DNA of 64,000 nucleotides, taken from assembly GCA_028023455.1 (NCBI GenBank), contig JAQFVV010000049.1:5507149-5571148 (forward strand). Reading direction: 5' to 3'. Made by a program: the position numbers and the translations under genes. Under the pieces are notes generated by a model. The model had not been told where the DNA came from. It saw only the letters and a list, made by a program, of their open reading frames with translations, and ran no database searches. Numbering within the stretch: the first letter of the stretch is position 1; each line of letters begins with the position of its first letter. This stretch comes from Epiperipatus broadwayi. Taxonomy: Eukaryota > Onychophora > Udeonychophora > Euonychophora > Peripatidae. Of the stretch, positions 11,950 to 24,506 are shown piece by piece.

Positions 11950-13285
11950 CACCTGGGTCTCATTTTATGCGGATTTATTTAATGCAATTTTGAAGTTATG
12001 CGATTCATGTTTCTTCTTAATATCTTTGTATGCGGTTTTCTTTTATGCGATAAAAATTATTAGATCAGAAGTCAAGCTCCAATAATGCACTATTACTTTA
12101 AATATTATAAATTTCACACACTCACATCATGTTTAAAGTAATAGAGCATTATCAGAGTTCGACTTCCATCTAATAATTTCAATATTTTCAGTGCTTTATA
12201 ATAGTACTAAAATAGATTTTATGCAATAAAGAAGTTCATAATTCACTTAAAATCAGGATTTCCCCATTTTATATACACACATTAAATTTTACAAGACTAT
12301 AATGTAAATCTGTTCAAACATTATAGATGAAAAATACTATGTATGTTGTTGTTTTTGCATTTTAAATCACGTTCTATTTTTGCTTTTTATAAAAAGAGTA
12401 CATAATCAATTAATCATTTAGTGTCCACAAGTTTATTTTTAAAAGGTGAGTAATAGTGGTGGGCACAATTAAATTTCATAATTAAACTCTGATTTTTAAT
12501 TGTAATTAACAATTTAAAAATTATGTAACGTGATCTGAAATTAAGATGATGTGAAATGATGAAATTTGATTTTTAAATGGAAATGAAAATTAAAAAAATT
12601 AAAGACAAAAATAATAATTTCATTTTTAATTGTTAGTTTTAATTAAATTTTGCCCAACAGTGGTGAGTCAATGTCTTTTTATTATCATAAGTCTAAGTTC
12701 TTATTTTTATTTTAAACTTTTAATTTACTCTAACAGAGAGAAAAAAAAACACCCAAGAAAATGAATTTTTTTGTAAACAAAAATTTCAATTTTAGATCAC
12801 TTAGCGAAATGGGAAGAATCAACAGCAAGCAATTGGAAAATGTTTTAGTTGTATTTCCTCTTGACTTCGTTTAAGGAGAAGCTACAGTACCTCACATCAC
12901 ATCACATCATGATGAATCTGATGTTTCAAATAGCAATAATGATTAAAATACTGTACATGTATGAAAAAAAATGTAAATTACACATAAAAATATATTGTTT
13001 TGAATAAAATTAAATACTGTAGTTAATAAAAAAAGTAAAAAAAGTTTGTCTTGTATAAATTTTTTTCAAATTTAAAATTTTTTATTAGTCATATTTTATT
13101 TTCTTCTTTTTCATTTATGTGAATTTTAAAGTAATTTTATGTTGTTTCTTTGCTTTTATACGATTTTTGGAAAATTACAGTACATATCCCTCATTTTTCA
13201 ATGTAAGTTAAGTCTATTTTTGTGCAATTTCTTTTGTGCGTGTTTTCTGAGGAACCTATCTACCACATAAAATGAGATCCAGGTG
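11950..13285. mobile_element. Tigger/pogo-like DNA transposon relic
   Basis: The ends are inverted: CACCTGGGTCTCATTTTATG at the left and, reverse-complemented, CACCTGGATCTCATTTTATG at the right. Each is flanked by TA (11948-11949 and 13286-13287), the Tc1/mariner target duplication. Subterminal words such as ATGCGGATTT, TTATGCGATT and TATGCGGTTT resemble Tigger-type ends. At 1336 bp it is shorter than an autonomous Tigger, and no transposase frame survives. It contains an internal inverted repeat (12054-12101 with 12132-12179) and a nested hAT MITE. Confidence 0.68.
12454..12662. mobile_element. hAT-type MITE nested in the Tigger-like element
   Basis: This 209-bp insertion has ends TAGTGGTGGGCAC and, reverse-complemented, CACTGTTGGGCAA. 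It is flanked by near-identical 8-bp repeats GTGAGTAA (12446-12453) and GTGAGTCA (12663-12670). The 8-bp duplication and CAGTGGTGGGC-like ends are hAT hallmarks. The interior is AT-rich and noncoding. Confidence 0.78.
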
Positions 13286-13287
13286 TA

Positions 13288-16200
13288 TATTGTAAGAGAA
13301 TAATTATTATTTTTGAGATACCCATAAAGTAGCAGTAATTATTATAAGGTATTTTAGGATGCATTTAATTTCACTATTTTTATATACTTTATTAAATAAG
13401 GGAAGGATAAAATGATCATTATTTTAAATGAAAGATTATGTTAGTCATTGTCTGTTGTGGGTATTTACTAATGATTATATTTGGATAGAAGTTGGAAAAT
13501 TTCTATAATAGCAATGTCATTGGGGAGCATATTCTATATGTCTCTCAATGTTAAAAACAATATATTGTGACTATTACTTAAGTCTACCTTATGTTTTATG
13601 TATTATAAATTTCTAGTCAATTATTGAGTCTCATAAAGTGGTGTTTCAATATGTTATATACTTTAGTGTTTGAATTGAGCTAAGGATAGGATTGAAGTGG
13701 GAGGAAGAGAAGGTATGGAGAAGGCTGCATTTGATAAATGTTTTTATTTTTTCATTGAGTCAACACTGGTTTCAGTTATATTTTAAAAAATGTATTAGTA
13801 ACATTAATATTAAATTGGAAATTATAGGGTCTGTGCTTTATATATATGACATGATGAAAGCTATAAGATATTGTAATTTTTATATTAAAAATGGTGGTAA
13901 CATTAAAGTTGGACTTCACAAAGAAAAATCTTGGTATATTAAAAAATTTTTTGCCTCCCAGAATTATGTTAAAACATTTTTTAATAATCTTAAATATACA
14001 CACAATATTATATATAATATTCAAGACTTTTTTATCAGTCTATTCCTTATCTTAACTCCATCCTTATTGTAATGTATCTACTAGCAACATAGTTGAATTG
14101 CAATAAGAGAAACTCTGACAAAAATCAAAAACAAATGTATGTGTATGACGATCAAATGGAAGCAGGTTTTATAAATTTAAAAACATTTTGACAAAAGACA
14201 AGCAATAAAAAGAATGTATGATTAATATCAATACTAGCAATGTCTTTTTTACTTCTCAGTCCACTACTTAATTTATGACACTAAATTCAATTCTATATTT
14301 AAACAGCATTTTGCATATTTAACAAGATAAGGTTATAAATTTAAGAAGTATTTGACCTATTGAGCTTGCTTTTATTTACTGTCAGATTCATAGCTCTAAT
14401 AATGATGGCATGATTTTGTTGAATGCACAAAAATGCTGTCTGAATATAGAATTACATTTAAATAAGAAAAGAAGTAAAGAATCATTGAATCACATTACAT
14501 TTAATATATCAACAATTGCACTTAAAAAGTATATAATATCCTATGCAACTAATCCTATGATTTAAATTATTATTATCATCTATTGGCTTTTAAGCAAAGA
14601 ATTTAACATTTACACTATACATATTTAGATAAATTAAAATTACCCGAAATCCAAAATTCAACCGGACCAGCCAAGAAATAATAATAAAACACAACCAAAG
14701 GTTTCACTGCTACAAGCAGACTTCTCAAGTGTAAAGAACTACAAAAACTACACAATATATATAATATTAAACATTACCCACAAATCCATTTAATTCCCAT
14801 CTACCCTTAATATTAAAAGAACTCTTAAATAAGTTAATTGCTTCAGAATAATAAATTTTCAATAACAAAGATTCTTAAATTTTTCTTTTAATCATTCATG
14901 TCTAAAGTATTTTGTTATTTTATGAAATATTAAGCTTGTAAATTGTTTTAAATTAAACATTATTTATTTCTTGGTTTTGCAAATGTCTGGTATTATTCAG
15001 ATATAGCATGATTCAAATGGGGTTTTTTTTTTTTTGGATTGTTTTCAGCTAAAATTGAGTCTATAATTTATCAGTTGATATTGAATTGAGTACTACTATT
15101 AGGAAAGTGCCAACTATCAAATTAATCGTTAGCAGTATGTATGCTCATTTTTAGAATTAAACTATGTATCCTTTTTTAAAATAGTGACACATGTACCTGT
15201 AATTTACTTTCTCAAGACAATAAAAAAAGTTAAGACTTTTATATTAAAGTCTTTGAGATTATTTAACATAACAAAGATCACTCTAAATTTTATTATGACT
15301 GTTTGTCTGAGAATGAAAAATAGTGGCAAACTACCTGTAAGTGATGATCAAGTATTATCACTTTATAGTACTCTGTTGCATAATTATCATATCTGTTTTA
15401 GATAAAGAACACAATATACCTGTATTTAGCCCTCAAAATCACCCCTTTCAATCTTTCAATCTATTTTTTGCATTACTAATAAAATGTAGTATTCATAATT
15501 CACTTTTGATTTAAAATTATATACAATGGCACGACATAATTAGTATCAAATATTGTATAATATATATGTAAAATACCCTGATAAACATATATATCTTTAG
15601 TAAACATATTTTAACATATACATATCGTATGTACATATAACTTTAATATATTTCAATTTTTAAATTATGAGCGTATACACTGTGACCACATTATTTTATG
15701 AAAACTAAACTAAACTAATTAAATCATGATTAATTTGTCGAGTTATTCGCAAATGCAGCCTTAGTTTAAACAAAGTCTGCTACAAAACTGAAGTATTTCT
15801 TAGCATAATTATCACTAAAGCTATTTTTAAAAATGACTAAAATATAAAAAATTCTAAAATCACCATATTTTTTTAAAAAAATAATAAAAAGTCTATCTTT
15901 CTCTGTTAGTTAGAATAACATTTTTTTTTCTTATTTTCCATAATATCAATTTAATTTTTTTTATAAAACAAACATGACATATTATAAAACTAAAATATAT
16001 TTTGTATTTATTAAATAAAATCAATTTTAAAAATAACAATAACTTTCTTGAAGTAAAAAAAGGATCTTTTGAATTCTTCTGATTAACAAATAAAATGTAA
16101 ACAAATCTTGCTATTTGGTGTCACATGGGTTCTACAATTTGATCATTGCAACTATAAAGCTTTTTCAACTGTTGAAAAATTCTGACATCTAGATTCAAAG

Positions 16201-16367
16201 AAGAAAGTTGTTCAATGTTGTTAATAAATGAAAAAAATAACATATCACGTTAGTCAAGAATGCAATACTAAACAGTACCATAATTTTTTAAAATGTAATA
16301 TATACATGTGTATACTGTATATGCATATTCAATTATAAGTATATTGTCTATACTAAATTTAATGTAA
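13288..16367. other. AT-rich DNA, no gene seen
   Basis: A 126-codon plus-strand frame at 13692-14072 is AT-driven, without recognisable motif, and is not called. At 14641-14735 a slightly GC-richer patch (minus strand AGTCTGCTTGTAGCAGTGAAACC) looks like a retroelement fragment but could not be assigned. Nothing else was found. Confidence 0.5.
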
Positions 16368-16458
16368 TTATAAGAGACTTGAACTCTGCCTTTTAGGCTC
16401 TCTACAGCTATGCACTCCATCTTATACAACTGAATGTCTGAGTTCAAGTCCCTCATAA
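16368..16458. repeat. Short inverted repeat with B-box-like arms
   Basis: The arm TTATAAGAGACTTGAACTC (16368-16386) pairs with GAGTTCAAGTCCCTCATAA (16440-16458), with two mismatches. Each arm carries GAGTTCAAGTC, close to a pol III B box (GGTTCAANTCC). It may be a head-to-head pair of tRNA-derived fragments. No full tRNA fold was found. Confidence 0.5.
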
Positions 16459-17170
16459 TTATATATATACAATGCAAATCTTAAAATCCATGCACACTAA
16501 CTCCTTAAGGTGAAAACTCTTGGTTTTTTTGAGTGGGGCCTAGTGAGTCTTTATTTAATATTTCTCCATATTTGAACATTTAATTTTTACAATTACAACT
16601 TTTTTTCTTTATAATATATTGACAATCTTATCATTTCTTATAACAAATGTAAGCTTTCTAATTATAGACATTATAAAATTTAATATGTGTTGTTTTAAAA
16701 ATATAAAAATAAACCTTTAAACAGAATTATTATCTACAATAATGGAGCTTGGCATCATTGCATAAAATTACCTATTCAAAAAGATACTAAAATGAAATAT
16801 TAGATATTCATTGAACAAATTTTCCCATTCAAAATATTAGAAGAATGAAGTACTAAATATTATAATTGAGTGTTATTAAAATGATGATAAATTTAGGGTT
16901 AGTTATCATCAAAGAAAGAAAAAAACATAAAACTAAAAATATTCTTATTGTTATTAAAAATGTATGAAATAATTACTTTACCAATTGACAAAGGCAATTC
17001 TATGTTTGGCAAGTAAAAACTGTTTCTGCTATGCCATAAATAACTTTTTAAGAGTGCCTTAGTAAAAATAAATGTTTTCAAAATATATATATATATATAT
17101 TAATGGTGATATCATTTTTTGATTTAAAACAAGTTTTTTTACTAAAATATTGCATTATCATTTTCAACTA
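16459..17170. other. AT-rich DNA, no gene seen
   Basis: AT-rich sequence ending in a short (TA)n run at about 17083-17100. No coding or RNA feature was recognised. Confidence 0.6.
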
Positions 17171-17305
17171 CTATCTATCCACTGAAGAATAGAGATATCT
17201 CCAAGTTTATTCTATCTTCTCCAATCTCTAGCCTCTCTTCTCCATATTACACCAGCACACTTTCTTATTTCATCCATTTCATCTGTGGCCTCTTTCTAGA
17301 TCTTT
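17171..17305 (-). pseudogene. LINE reverse transcriptase C-terminal tail
   Basis: Read on the minus strand, one frame gives DEIRKCAGVIWRREARDWRR, then a stop, then NKLGDI. This matches the conserved C-terminal tail of RTE/Jockey-like LINE proteins, which usually reads like RWxDEIRKxAGVxWRREARDRxxWR. An upstream RSRKRPQMKW block lies in another frame, so a frameshift is present. The motif continues only weakly to about 17460. It is a short decayed fragment. Confidence 0.68.
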
Positions 17306-18131
17306 TAGGTTGATATGATATACAGTGACTTTTTATATAGTCAGAAGTTTCTGGGTATAAGCAATATATCCAGAAATTTCCCTTCCTTTAAGGCCAGATA
17401 TACTTTAATAACTTTACCTTCTTTTTACTTTTTATGACTCAATCATTCTTCCAGCTCTCATTACTTTTTTTTTTATTTTTTTTCCAATTAAAAAAAGGCA
17501 GTTTCACTATGTTTACTATTTTATCTCTTGTTCACTTTATTTTTTATTATAAAAATCTAAAAAATCATAAAATTCATTGTCTTTTTTATTCCATTTATCT
17601 TACATTTTTCCTATATAAAATTTATTTTGAACTCTTTTCAGCATCCTATATTCAAAAGTAATATATTCTTGCCCTGCCATAGTCACATAAATTACAACTA
17701 CATCACTTCCTGCACTCAACCACCTTATTAATTTCTAAGCATTAAATAAAACTGTTCACTTATTTTGATCTGCATGGTTTAATGCTGTGATAGATTGTAC
17801 TTCAGTTCTGTCATGTTCTGTGCTTGAACATCATATGAACTTCTAAGCAATGAACTGTTCAATTATTTTACTTTGAATAGTTTAATGTTGTTAAAGAGTG
17901 GCAGAATTGGGAGCTTCATGTTCAAATTTTGCTTTCTTTATCTGGGATATGAAAGCCATGTCTTTACCTCAAACAATAAGTTTTCTCTAGTGTTTTCATA
18001 CATTCTCTCATACTTTATATATATTTTTACTCTTATATGACATCAAACTATTTTTATTCATATTCCTTTTATACAATTCTATTTTTTTGTGTCTAATCAA
18101 ATTATCTAAATCATTCTATTGTAATTATTAT
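17306..18131. other. AT-rich DNA with a diverged tandem duplication
   Basis: Blocks starting at about 17737 and 17845 share TTCTAAGCA, AACTGTTCA, TTATTTTxxT and GTTTAATG in order. This suggests an old duplication with a period of about 105 bp. No coding feature was found. Confidence 0.4.
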
Positions 18132-18144
18132 AAAAGTACATTTA

Positions 18145-18684
18145 TCACATGATCACCATTCCTTGTGCTTACTCATAACTGTTATTGTCCATTGATTACT
18201 CTGGCTTGCACTGAGTGGCACTATCATATGGAGAGTTTTGCCTGTTTTAATAACAGTTATAAGCAAGCACAAGAAATGGTGACAATGTGATGTTAGTGGT
18301 TTAATACCTCCTGCCTAATAGAATAATGGTGGCTATGGTTATTAAAGAACTAAAGACACCAAAATGTATGGGTACTGAACTGAATTCAGACCTACATGAC
18401 TATATAAGCTACTGAACTTGGATTGAAAATATTATTGTTTTCAATTTTAAACCCATAGTTTTATAGTTAAGTAGAGATAAAAGGTGGCTGCTGGAGGGTT
18501 GCATTAGATCCTAAGATCTAGGTGCAGTGCTCTCAGATCTAAGGCTCCTCATTGACGAAAGTCATGAGCTAGAAACTAGTCTGGGGATATTGGATGAGTA
18601 GGCACTAGATAGGAATTTTATGCACAAACCTTCTGGCTTGCACTGAGTGGCATTACTGTATGGAGAGTTTTGCCTGTTTTAATT
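18145..18684 (+). mobile_element. Family A element, long copy with 13-bp TSD
   Basis: The copy is flanked by exact 13-bp repeats AAAAGTACATTTA at 18132-18144 and 18685-18697. It starts TCACATGATCACCATT and ends GAGTTTTGCCTGTTTTAATT. The first part (18145-18290) is itself bounded by inverted copies of the start sequence (TCACATGATCACCAT and ATGGTGACAATGTGA). The second part (about 18480-18684) is the most GC-rich stretch nearby and carries AGTAGGCACTAGATAGG and TTGCACTGAGTGGCA, both also found at 9411-9712 and 23829-23940. No protein frame is present. Confidence 0.8.
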
Positions 18685-18697
18685 AAAAGTACATTTA

Positions 18698-20159
18698 CTT
18701 TATTTCTAATGCTTTTATTTTTTTATTTAATATTTTTTTCCTAATTGTGGGTAAGAATTTGGAAATGGCTGAAGCGGCTTCATATTATACTTTATTGCTC
18801 CATTTTTTATATTTTATAATACCCTATCTTTTGTACACTTTTTTATCTGTTAATGCATGATTTTCTCTATTTTTATATTACAATATGAAATAATATACTA
18901 ATATCTCATAGGAATTTTTTTTCCATTTCAAATCCATTTCTCGGCAAAATAATTGTATTTTTTTTTTTATTAATATAAACTGTTTTAATCATGTGATCAC
19001 CACTCTTTTATTTTTCTCATCAGTTAACTGCACTTTCAAACATTTAAATATTTCTGTCATAGTTAAAATTAATTACACTATAAACATTTTTTAATGACTG
19101 CAGACATCTTAAAATAATAATCTTTTGCAAGCCATCTCACTTAATTAAATACATATTAATTTTTCAGTTTGTTTATTTTTTATTTTTTTTTAAGGTTGTG
19201 AAATATAAATATTTGTTTATGCTGACGCAGTTGTAAAAGTTATCTAAACATATCTAAAATTTAAAAATATTTTGTAAATAAACATTATGTTTTAATGTTT
19301 CTTTTTTTTAAAAACACAAAATAATCCGTTTTACACTAGAGTAAATAAAATACAAATATGCACAAGGGGAAGTCGGTGAATAGGATATATGCCAAACTAA
19401 TCATAAAATATCTTTAAGGTTATTTTTAACATCTACATCTAACTTACTCTATTCTGTTGCAGACCCCTATTATAAGCTTAAGTATAATAACCCCATTTAA
19501 ATCTTTGGATTATTTTTTAGCTCTAGATCTTTTTCAAGAGATAGCATTAGATTTCGCATCCAATAGCTATCTTAGCTTTTTTATGTTATTAGATCTAATG
19601 ACTTCAAAATTTTAAATATTCTAAAGAAATTTAATCTAAGACCACTCATAAATATCAGCAACTATAAAAATATATAGTTTTTGGCTTAATGTATCATCTG
19701 TGTAGCTAAAGAAACCAATTTTCTTTGGTTCAAAATCTTACAGTGTTTGAAAATTACCAAATCATTATCTTGAATATAAAGAAATACTTAGTGCCTGGGA
19801 ATATCTGAGTGAAGCTTCAATTATCTTCATTGAAAAAAGAATATAAAAGCTAAAAAGTAATTTGGAGATTTGGAGGTATTGTCATTTAGATTACTCATAC
19901 TGAAAATAAATATTTCTGGAATAGAATTTGTAAGGTGGATTACTAATTCTAATGCAAGTATAAATATGCTTTAAATAAAAATAAATAACTGAAACTAAAT
20001 TATTATAAATATTTATAATTATCACTATAATAGAATCCTACCAAATTAAGTAATACTTGCATATGATTTATAGGTGGATTTAGTATCCAAACCAGTGATT
20101 CATCTCTAAAAATATTCTGCCAAAGTGCTGTATGTTATTATGAATTTAGTTGTCAATAT
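18698..20159. other. AT-rich DNA; one isolated family A start
   Basis: ATCATGTGATCACCACTCTT at about 18990-19009 resembles the start of family A but is not followed by the rest. Otherwise no gene, RNA or transposon end was recognised. Confidence 0.5.
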
Positions 20160-20480
20160 ATTTTATTGATGAAAGAAAATAATAGTGCACTGAAACAAGC
20201 TAATATAAAAAAAATTAAAAGATTATTCACATTGCAATAGCAAATAACCTTATAGGTTAACTAAATATGATAATTCATATTATTTGGAAAACACTCATTA
20301 ACTTTGCCCTTTAAAGAAATAATGAAGAAAGCAAGAAGATTCTTAGTTAAGTATATAAAAATTCTCTCAAATATCTTTGGCAGAATAGTCTTGTAGAGTA
20401 GAATTTAATCTTAAATTCAATATTCATAAATTGAAAGTCATTAGTTTCATATGCATATTTGTATGTTTATTGATCCCTCC
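20160..20480 (+). repeat. Family C repeat, diverged copy
   Basis: The order of blocks follows the right arm of the 24507-25485 foldback: ATTAAAAGATTATTCACA, CAAATAACCTTATAGGTTAAC, then GGCAGAATAG and TAATCTTAAATTCAATATTC. It is much diverged and lacks a clean B box. Confidence 0.55.
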
Positions 20481-20982
20481 AACAACAAAATAAAAGATAA
20501 TAATACTACTTGAAAGATGGTGTTATATACTAATCTTTGGGCTATTAAGAGAATCTGAATATATTGGAAAAATACAAATGTGGATTTAATTAGATGTTAA
20601 AAATAGATCATCTTGTAACTACAATTAAACTGTCATCACCCCAAACTTTCATACAAACACAATTAAAAAAATTGTACACAAAATAATAATCATTAATGGC
20701 ATCTACATTAAATATAGTTTTTTTGTTCTAGCTTTAAAAATGTTATAACCATATCTAATACTCTGCATATATGGATGTTAAGTTCTCCGTCTATGGTAAT
20801 TCCAAATAATTAAAAAATATAATATTATGAATCATTGATAACAATTGATCACTATTGCAAAAGTAATCTCATGGCAAATGACTTGGAAGATTAAATGACA
20901 TTTGGTAACCAAGATAATAAAGAGCAGAAAAATTCCATTAAAAAATAATTAAATGGCTTGTTGCTGTGAAGATGAGAATTCA

Positions 20983-21060
20983 CATAAATTTTCAGCACTG
21001 GAATTGAAAAAAATTGAGTTGTGATCCATAAATCTTAAGTTCTGAAGTTCACATTACTGG
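20983..21060 (+). repeat. tRNA-like SINE fragment, second SINE family
   Basis: The blocks GCACTGGAA, TTGAGTTGTGATCC and GTTCTGAAGTTCACATTA follow the same order as at 34605-34680 and 44240-44310, where the last block is close to a pol III B box. No target duplication was identified. Confidence 0.5.
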
Positions 21061-21819
21061 CATATCTTTAAATAAAAGCAGACAATAGTTCTATTAAGTC
21101 ATTTAACTATAAATTAATCCAATAGTCTTTGAATTCTATCCATTTAGTATCTGGATTTTTGCAGATAGCTACATATTTTATAATTCTTATAAAAATATAT
21201 GGAGAGATTGCAGTCAATAAATAAAATTTATAAAAGTTTAATATGCCTTTCTATTCTCCTGTTGCATGTATAGATTGTACAGTCATTATCTATGTGTTTT
21301 TTTTGTTTGTATTTATCTACTACTACATAGTTTAAGGATGTTAAATTTAATTTCTTAAGCAGACAAGCTTTTAAAAAGTGCAGTAATATCTAGAAACGTT
21401 AAATAAAACTGACTTCATTGCAGAATTTAAAAAAAAAAATACATTTTTTTTTTTAGAAATCATGCAACAATTTATTTGTTTGAAGTGTTTTTTGTTGGAA
21501 CAGTCAGAATAAAGATTACCAGTTTGTTCTAGGTTTTTATGTATTTTATATGAGACACTTTATCTACTTTTTATAGTTTATCACAATTTGATAAAGCCAT
21601 TGAAAACTTAAGAATTTCGAATCAGAGCTAAATCTGTTAATTCTAGTCAGCCTTTGTCACACGATCTCTCCTAAATTATGCATTTCAGTATTTATTCTAT
21701 CACAAACTGCACAAAATGCCATTGTTTGTGCAGCTTTTTATTGAATCCTTTTTTCATTAATTCAGGTGATTTTATAAAGTACTAAAACATTTACACCATT
21801 AAAATATAATCCTTTAATA

Positions 21820-22041
21820 TTAATTCTAGCAGCAAATAAATAATGTTTACTATAGTTTAAATACATAATGAATAGGATTATAATCATATCACAGATTAAT
21901 ACATTTCTCAGAATTATTTTGCAGGCAGACTCGTAATAAATCATTCTTAATAAACTAGAAAATACAATTTTATTTTTTATTTATCAATGCCCACTTATTC
22001 AGACTGATAAAAGGAGAATTCCTCTTTCATCTGACATCCAA

Positions 22042-22075
<34 letters not shown>

Positions 22076-22365
22076 TGTAAATAAATCAACATTGATATCT
22101 GAAAAGACTGAAATTTATTATTAGTGGTGATCTTAATTTACAAATTAATCAAACCTGCTTAATGTTTAATCTATTATTTTAAATTAAATATTAAATTCAG
22201 CAGCATGTAAATAACTATTGCTACTGCTTGAATATCTAACATATAGAATTATAATCATATCACAAAACATTCTCCTCCTAATCCATTACTCAGAATTATA
22301 TGCAAGTTTATTAAAAATGATTTGTTATGAGTCTGCATGCAAAATATATCTGAGTAATGTATTTC
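21820..22365. repeat. Inverted and direct repeat cluster
   Basis: The minus strand of 21895-21955 (TTTATTACGAGTCTGCCTGC, then TCTGAGAAATGTATT) matches the plus strand at 22305-22365 (TTTGTTATGAGTCTGCATGC, then TCTGAGTAATGTATT). In addition, 21822-21895 and 22196-22262 are direct repeats sharing AGCAGCA and GATTATAATCATATCAC-like blocks. The cluster looks like a rearranged foldback element. Open frames here on both strands are shadows of the repeat. Confidence 0.65.
22041..22076. repeat. (CT)n(TA)n microsatellite
   Basis: About nine CT units are followed by about nine TA units, inside the surrounding inverted-repeat cluster. Confidence 0.9.
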
Positions 22366-22449
22366 AATATAAGGATGTTCTGTCATATGATTTCAATCAT
22401 TTAAATATTTTCATTTTATTTTTAATAAACCCATAAATATTATTTCTAT

Positions 22450-23828
22450 ATGATTTAGTGCAATGATGTGAGAGATAAGGGTTCTTAGATCACAGTTGAA
22501 TTATGCCAATACTGATGGTTGAACAGTGTGTGTGCTTCAGTGTATCAACACTTTCTATTATTTTATTTATCAGAAATCTAATAATACACAAGTTAAACTG
22601 ATTCTCTCTTCCTTTTTTGTAATAAAATAAATAAGTCCTTGCATATTTAAGATTATTATTTGTTATTTGTATAAAATAATAAGATGGGTTTTTTCTTAAA
22701 AGTTCATAAGTTTGAATAATTGAAATAAAACGCAGACAACAGTACATTAATCTTCTGTTCCAGAGCTTAGCATTCTATTACTGCACTAAATCAAACATAT
22801 TATTGTCATATATTGCAAATACTGGATTAAATGGATTAATAATTTAATAGGTTGAGGGTCCAAATCTTTTTTATTATCATATATTTTTAAGAATCCTAAC
22901 ATTTAGTTTTAATTTGAAGCTTTATCTCTTGTTTTATTCAAAGCAACATATATTAATTATTAATACTTTTTACTTCAGATTATTTTATTTGTTACTACTG
23001 TATTTCAAATGGAAAAAATATATCTTAATCAGTAAAACAATAATTGAAATCTTAGTTGCTGGGTAGGTTTTGTGATATTGAAATACCATAAGTATACCAC
23101 TACTTTAAAGTGCAAAAAACAAACAACAGACATAAATTCAACAATTGTTAACATTTTGTTTTAAAAAATGTAATTTTAAAATAAATATGTTTTGTAATTT
23201 AGCTATCAAGTTAAAAATTAAATGACTAAATTGCTTTCCTTGTAATAATTTTCATGAATATTCTATTGTATACTTACATGTAATTCTAGTACCAAAAATA
23301 ATTATATTTATTCATTATCTATGAAACATGCATTCAAAAATGTTAAAACATATATCATCTCTATAGATGTCCTGCACTATTGAAGATTATATAGTGTGAA
23401 GTGTATTGTTCAAGAGGATGGCTAATTATTTGGAAATGGTTTTAAGAATCTTGCTTGCACCATTGATTTTTATTCTTCATTTAAAATATGTCTGACATTA
23501 AAAATATAGCACTAACATAATGTGGATAAAATGTATATATATATATTTATTGGTTTACAATATTACATACAAAGTCTCAAAATCTTATATATACCTAAAA
23601 CAATGCACACCCATCTTGCACTCGAAAACAATTTATTTCTATAATAATAATTTTCTTTCAACATGGTAAACTTGCCACATTATCATAAAATTTATTATGA
23701 TTTGTTGCAATAAGTGATAAAATGACTCATAAACAAAATATTTTTACAGTGAAGTTTATTCTGTTTTTTTATCACTTGGTATATAAATGTTGTGTGGCTT
23801 CATAAATAGTTAACTATCTGATTATAAA
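22450..23828. other. AT-rich DNA, no gene seen
   Basis: No coding frame, RNA gene or transposon terminus was recognised. An 85-codon minus-strand frame at 22490-22747 has no coding character. Confidence 0.6.
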
Positions 23829-23940
23829 CACCACATGGTCACTATTTCTTATGCTGAGTAGGCACTAGATGGGGATTTTATGCACAAGCCTTCTGGCCTT
23901 CATTGATTACTCTGGCTTGCACTGAGTGGCAATACTGTAT
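23829..23940 (+). mobile_element. Family A internally deleted copy
   Basis: The copy begins CACATGGTCACTATTTCTTATGCT, matching the family start. It then jumps directly to the 3' part (GAGTAGGCACTAGATGGGG, TTGCACTGAGTGGCAATACT) and ends at about 23940, where a different foldback begins. It shows that the family produces deletion derivatives retaining both end regions. Confidence 0.7.
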
Positions 23941-24175
23941 ACTAAATCATCCATGCACTTTACTACTGTTACACAATGCTTTATTTACCACCCTCTTTTA
24001 CAGTTTACAGTTTTAATTGCCCCAGAAATCTTCTTCAGAACTTTTATATCTCCTAACTTCAACTGCTAAATTCAATATGAATTTAGAAGTTGAAGTTAGG
24101 AAACTGTAAACTGTAAAAGAGGATGGTAAATAAAGCATTGTGTAACAATAGTAGAGTGCATGGATGATTTACTAT
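23941..24175. mobile_element. Foldback element, two-level hairpin
   Basis: The outer arms (23941-24016 and about 24102-24175) are inverted copies with ends ACTAAATCATCCATGCACT and AGTGCATGGATGATTTACT. An inner hairpin is CCTAACTTCAACT...AGTTGAAGTTAGG (about 24054-24102). It abuts the truncated family A copy. No coding sequence is present. Confidence 0.82.
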
Positions 24176-24506
24176 TAAAATAGTAAATACATTGAGAGAA
24201 TGAAAAAATTTAAAATCAACTACTCAAATTTTTGAATATGTATAAATTAGCATGAATTTCAACAACTTGCATTATCTATAAATAATAACCAAGTATTGTT
24301 TTATTTTAATTTCTACTATGTAAAAATATTCTAATATAAAGAAATAAATGTATTATGTGAACGAAAAATATGCCAAAAAATGGAAATAATATAATCCATT
24401 AATATTTAGTGTTTTCCTTAAAGTTTGTGATGATGGTATTTTACTTGTATTTATATATTGGAGTATTTTCATCACATTATGTAAGTATTGAATACCTTTA
24501 AAAAAT

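Noticed and set aside
13692-14072. 126-codon plus-strand open frame
   Set aside because: AT-rich chance frame with no recognisable motif, no splice or promoter support, and an overlapping frame on the other strand.
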